Below are positions 61,751 to 64,000 of a stretch of 64,000 nt of DNA, one piece after another; within the stretch, counting starts at the first letter, position 1; the number at the start of each line of letters is the position of its first letter. Under the pieces are notes generated by a model. It was not told the origin of the DNA and did no database searches. It worked only from the letters and a program-made list of their open reading frames with translations. Where the stretch lies: positions 1-64,000 of the forward strand of contig JAEWPX010000138.1 of the NCBI GenBank assembly GCA_023399375.1. Reading direction: 5' to 3'. A program made the position numbers and the translations under genes. Origin of the DNA: Pseudomonadota bacterium. Lineage in GTDB: Bacteria; Desulfobacterota; Desulfovibrionia; Desulfovibrionales; Desulfovibrionaceae.

Positions 61751-63048
61751 TCGAGCGCTATACCCGCAAGGCCATGGGCGCGCTGTGGTCCCTGGAAAAC
61801 CGCTTCGCCGCCTGGCTCGAGGTGGAGATCGCCGTGTGCGAGGCCTGGGCCGAGCTCGGCCGCATCCCGGCCGCGGACATGGCCGCCATCCGTGAAAAAG
61901 CCGGCTTCGACGTGGCGCGCATCCTCGAAATCGAGGAGACCACCCGCCACGACGTCATCGCCTTCCTCACCGCCGTGGAGGAACGCGTGGGTCCGCCCGC
62001 TCGCTTCATCCACCTGGGCTGCACTTCCTCGGACATCGTGGATACGGCCAATGGTCTGCTGCTCGGCCGGGCCGGGGCCATGGTGCTCGAAACCATCGAC
62101 GGGCTGCTTGCGGTCATCAAGGATCTGGCCATGCGCTTCAAGGGCCAGCTCATGATCGGCCGCACCCACGGCATCCATGCCGAGCCGTTGAGCTTCGGCA
62201 TGAAGATGGCCTCGTTTTACGCCGAGTTCACCCGCCACCGCGAGCGCGTGGCCACGGCCGCCGCAGGCGTGCGGGTGGGCAAGATTTCCGGGGCCGTGGG
62301 CGGCTACGCCCACCTCGACCCGCGCGTGGAGAAGATCGCCCTGGCGCGTCTGGGTCTGGACGTGGACCCGGTTTCCACGCAGATCGTGCAGCGCGACCGC
62401 CACGCCGCCTTTTTCACCGCCCTGGCGCTTCTCGCCGGCGGCGTGGAGCGCATGGCCACCGAGCTGCGCCACCTCCAGCGCACCGAAGTGCTCGAGGCCG
62501 AGGAAGGCTTCGCCAAGGGCCAAAAAGGCTCTTCGGCCATGCCGCACAAGAAGAACCCCATTTCCGCGGAAAACATCTGCGGCCTGTCGCGCCTGGTGCG
62601 CACCAACGCCCTGGCGTCCATGGAAAACATGGCGCTGTGGCACGAGCGCGACATCTCGCATTCCTCCGTGGAACGCGTGATCATGCCCGATTCCACGATC
62701 CTTGCCGACTACACCGTCGCTCGCCTGACCGGCATTTTGAAGAATTTGAAGGTCAATCCGGACAATATGGCCCGCAACATGATGGCCTCGTTCGGGCTTT
62801 TCTATTCACAGCGGGTGCTGCTTGCGCTCATCGAAACGGGTATGGATCGCCAGAAGGCGTACGAGGCCGTGCAGCGCGTCGCCATGGCCTGCTGGGAGGG
62901 ACGCACTTCCTTTCCCGACGCCGTGCGTGGCGATGCCGTGATCGCGGCGAAACTCGCCCCGGCGACGCTGGATGCGCTTTTCGATCCGCAGTACTATCTC
63001 GCCCATGAGGACCTGATCTATTCCCGGGTCTTCGGCGCGGCGTCCTGA
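61747..63048 (+). CDS. purB: Adenylosuccinate lyase
   Basis: A 433-residue enzyme of the fumarase/aspartase superfamily. It acts twice in purine synthesis, on SAICAR and adenylosuccinate. It carries the superfamily signature GSSAMPHKKNPISAEN, the TSSDIVDTA region with the substrate-binding Ser, and GRTHGIHAEPLSFG with the catalytic His. ATG 61747 overlaps fmdB's stop. The 433-residue form resembles the Bacillus-type enzyme. A terminator follows. Confidence 0.96.
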   Translation: MIERYTRKAMGALWSLENRFAAWLEVEIAVCEAWAELGRIPAADMAAIREKAGFDVARILEIEETTRHDVIAFLTAVEERVGPPARFIHLGCTSSDIVDTANGLLLGRAGAMVLETIDGLLAVIKDLAMRFKGQLMIGRTHGIHAEPLSFGMKMASFYAEFTRHRERVATAAAGVRVGKISGAVGGYAHLDPRVEKIALARLGLDVDPVSTQIVQRDRHAAFFTALALLAGGVERMATELRHLQRTEVLEAEEGFAKGQKGSSAMPHKKNPISAENICGLSRLVRTNALASMENMALWHERDISHSSVERVIMPDSTILADYTVARLTGILKNLKVNPDNMARNMMASFGLFYSQRVLLALIETGMDRQKAYEAVQRVAMACWEGRTSFPDAVRGDAVIAAKLAPATLDALFDPQYYLAHEDLIYSRVFGAAS

Positions 63049-63064
63049 CGGCGGCTCGCCGCGG

Positions 63065-63108
63065 ACGCCGCTTGGGAAATCGTTTCGGCCGGCGGCGTGT
63101 TTTTTTTT
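63065..63108 (+). terminator. Terminator after purB
   Basis: ACGCCGC (63065-63071) can pair with GCGGCGT (63092-63098), followed by G and nine T's (63100-63108). The stem is short with a large loop, but the T-run is strong. Confidence 0.7.
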
Positions 63109-63196
63109 GCGCCGTCCCCCCGCCGGAGCGCGGAAGCACTTTTCAAACCGGGCCGCCTTTTGTATGGGGATGAAAAGGGGTCACGCGGGGAGTTTC

Positions 63197-63793
63197 ATGT
63201 CTTTTTCCATCGAGGGCCAGGACGCCGGCGCCATGCGCGCCCGTCTGGCCAGCCTGCTGCTGGAGAAATCCTACCGGGCCGGCGAGGTCGTCCTGACCTC
63301 GGGGCGCAAGAGCGATTACTATTTCGATTGCAAGCAGACCGCGCTGCACCCCGAAGGGGCGTGGCTGATCGGCAACCTGCTGTTCGACCTGCTGCCGCCG
63401 GACATCGTCGGCGTCGGCGGCATGACGCTCGGGGCTGATCCCCTGGTCACGGCCGTGAGCGTCGTCTCCCATCTGCGCGGCCGGCCCCTGCCGGCGTTCA
63501 TCGTGCGCAAGGCCGCCAAGGGCCATGGCACGAACCAGTTCCTGGAAGGACTGTCCAATTTCGCTCCGGGCGCCAAAGTGGCGCTGCTCGAGGACGTGGT
63601 CACCACGGCCGGCACGCTGCTCACGGTCATCGACCGCGTGGTCGACGCCGGGCTCGCGGTCGGGGCCGTGGTCACGGTGCTCGACCGCAAGGAAGGCGGC
63701 ACGGAGCGCCTGGCCGAGCGCGGCTATCCGCTGCTGTCGGTTTTCACCCGCGACGCCCTGCTCGCCGCCGGCAAGCCCGGGCAGGCGTCCTGA
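63197..63793 (+). CDS. pyrE: Orotate phosphoribosyltransferase
   Basis: A 198-residue enzyme of pyrimidine synthesis. It has LLEKSYRAGEVVLTSGRKSDYYFDCKQTALHPEG (pieces) and the PRPP-binding loop VALLEDVVTTAGTLL, with KAAKGHG as the flexible catalytic region. ATG 63197 has GGGGAG six bases upstream. It is followed ten bases later by a secreted-protein gene. Confidence 0.92.
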   Translation: MSFSIEGQDAGAMRARLASLLLEKSYRAGEVVLTSGRKSDYYFDCKQTALHPEGAWLIGNLLFDLLPPDIVGVGGMTLGADPLVTAVSVVSHLRGRPLPAFIVRKAAKGHGTNQFLEGLSNFAPGAKVALLEDVVTTAGTLLTVIDRVVDAGLAVGAVVTVLDRKEGGTERLAERGYPLLSVFTRDALLAAGKPGQAS

Positions 63794-63804
63794 CGCGAGG
63801 CGAC

Positions 63805-64000
63805 ATGAAACGACTGGGCCCCGCCGTAGTCCTTGCCTGTCTGCTCCTGGTTCCCTGCCGCCGGGCGGCGGCGGAATGGTCGGCGGACATCGTGGATATG
63901 GAGTGGTCGCCGTCGCGGTTCGTGGCCGTTGACAAGAAGGCCCAGTCGTTTTCCCTGCTCTCCCGCCAAAGCCCGCTCCGGGTGCTGTCGGCCATCCCCT
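63805..64000 (+). CDS. Secreted protein, N-terminal part (possibly L,D-transpeptidase)
   Basis: The first 65 codons of a gene cut by the window edge. A signal peptide (RLGPAVVLACLLLVPCRRAAA) precedes WSADIVDMEWSPSRFVAVDKKAQSFSLLSR, which recalls the lead part of YkuD-type L,D-transpeptidases (a substrate strand before the catalytic domain), but the catalytic Cys/His motif is not in view. GAGG precedes ATG 63805. It is probably co-transcribed with pyrE. Confidence 0.55.
   Translation, partial: MKRLGPAVVLACLLLVPCRRAAAEWSADIVDMEWSPSRFVAVDKKAQSFSLLSRQSPLRVLSAIP

Overview
The window reads as a GC-rich (roughly two-thirds G+C by eye) chromosome segment of a sulfate-reducing deltaproteobacterium of the Desulfovibrio / Solidesulfovibrio type. 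Supporting signs are the leftward dnaA-dnaN-gyrB-gyrA block with no recF, a siroheme decarboxylase of the alternative haem pathway, a DUF39 homocysteine-biosynthesis protein, several chemoreceptor and diguanylate cyclase genes, and families of short GC-rich hairpin repeats beside genes. It lies next to the replication origin: dnaA is at 58.2-59.6 kb, and parA, parB and a perfect parS site are 14-18 kb away.

Layout. 0-2.6 kb: DevBCA-like ABC exporter (permease cut by the window edge, ATPase, HlyD-type fusion protein), followed by a 545-base spacer packed with hairpins. 3.1-7.6 kb: thioredoxin 2, siroheme decarboxylase subunit, a diguanylate cyclase with a degenerate receiver, a secreted Pro/Gly repeat protein, a lipoprotein and a methyltransferase. 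7.7-14.7 kb: translation block hisS, aspS, def, fmt, DUF116 and rsmB. 14.8-22 kb: two chemoreceptors bracketing a SugE/Gdx exporter, a glycosyltransferase-like protein and a membrane diguanylate cyclase. 22.1-28.4 kb: phage-derived island with an S24 repressor flanked by matching palindromes, a Mor-type activator, small holin-like genes and both terminase subunits, but no portal, capsid or tail genes; two non-phage-looking minus-strand genes sit inside it. 28.6-32.7 kb: a ZraP-like metal-stress protein behind a sigma-54-type promoter, a SHOCT protein, a secreted S8/P-domain/RTX protease and a TPR protein. 32.8-37.6 kb: ilvD, a CgeB-like glycosyltransferase, and a double flavodoxin-fold protein divergent from a TetR regulator. 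37.5-44.2 kb: an Mla-type lipid transport operon (DUF1992, auxiliary lipoprotein, MlaD, MlaF, MlaE, STAS) behind parB, then a zinc-ribbon gene, parA and parS. 44.2-51.8 kb: a small conserved protein, a nucleotide-sugar epimerase, slipin/NfeD, an unknown gene, coaBC, a PilZ protein and a TPR lipoprotein. 51.7-59.6 kb: gyrA, gyrB, dnaN, dnaA. 59.8-64 kb: DUF39 protein, a 37-residue basic protein, FmdB, purB, an orotate phosphoribosyltransferase and the start of a secreted protein.

Most genes sit in tight operons with 4-50 base overlaps (def-fmt, DUF116-rsmB, dnaN-gyrB, coaBC-unknown-nfeD, mla genes, fmdB-purB), which suggests translational coupling. The points most worth a second look are the phage-derived control and packaging island, whose repressor gene has matching palindromes on both sides, and the hairpin repeats whose two arms change together between copies.
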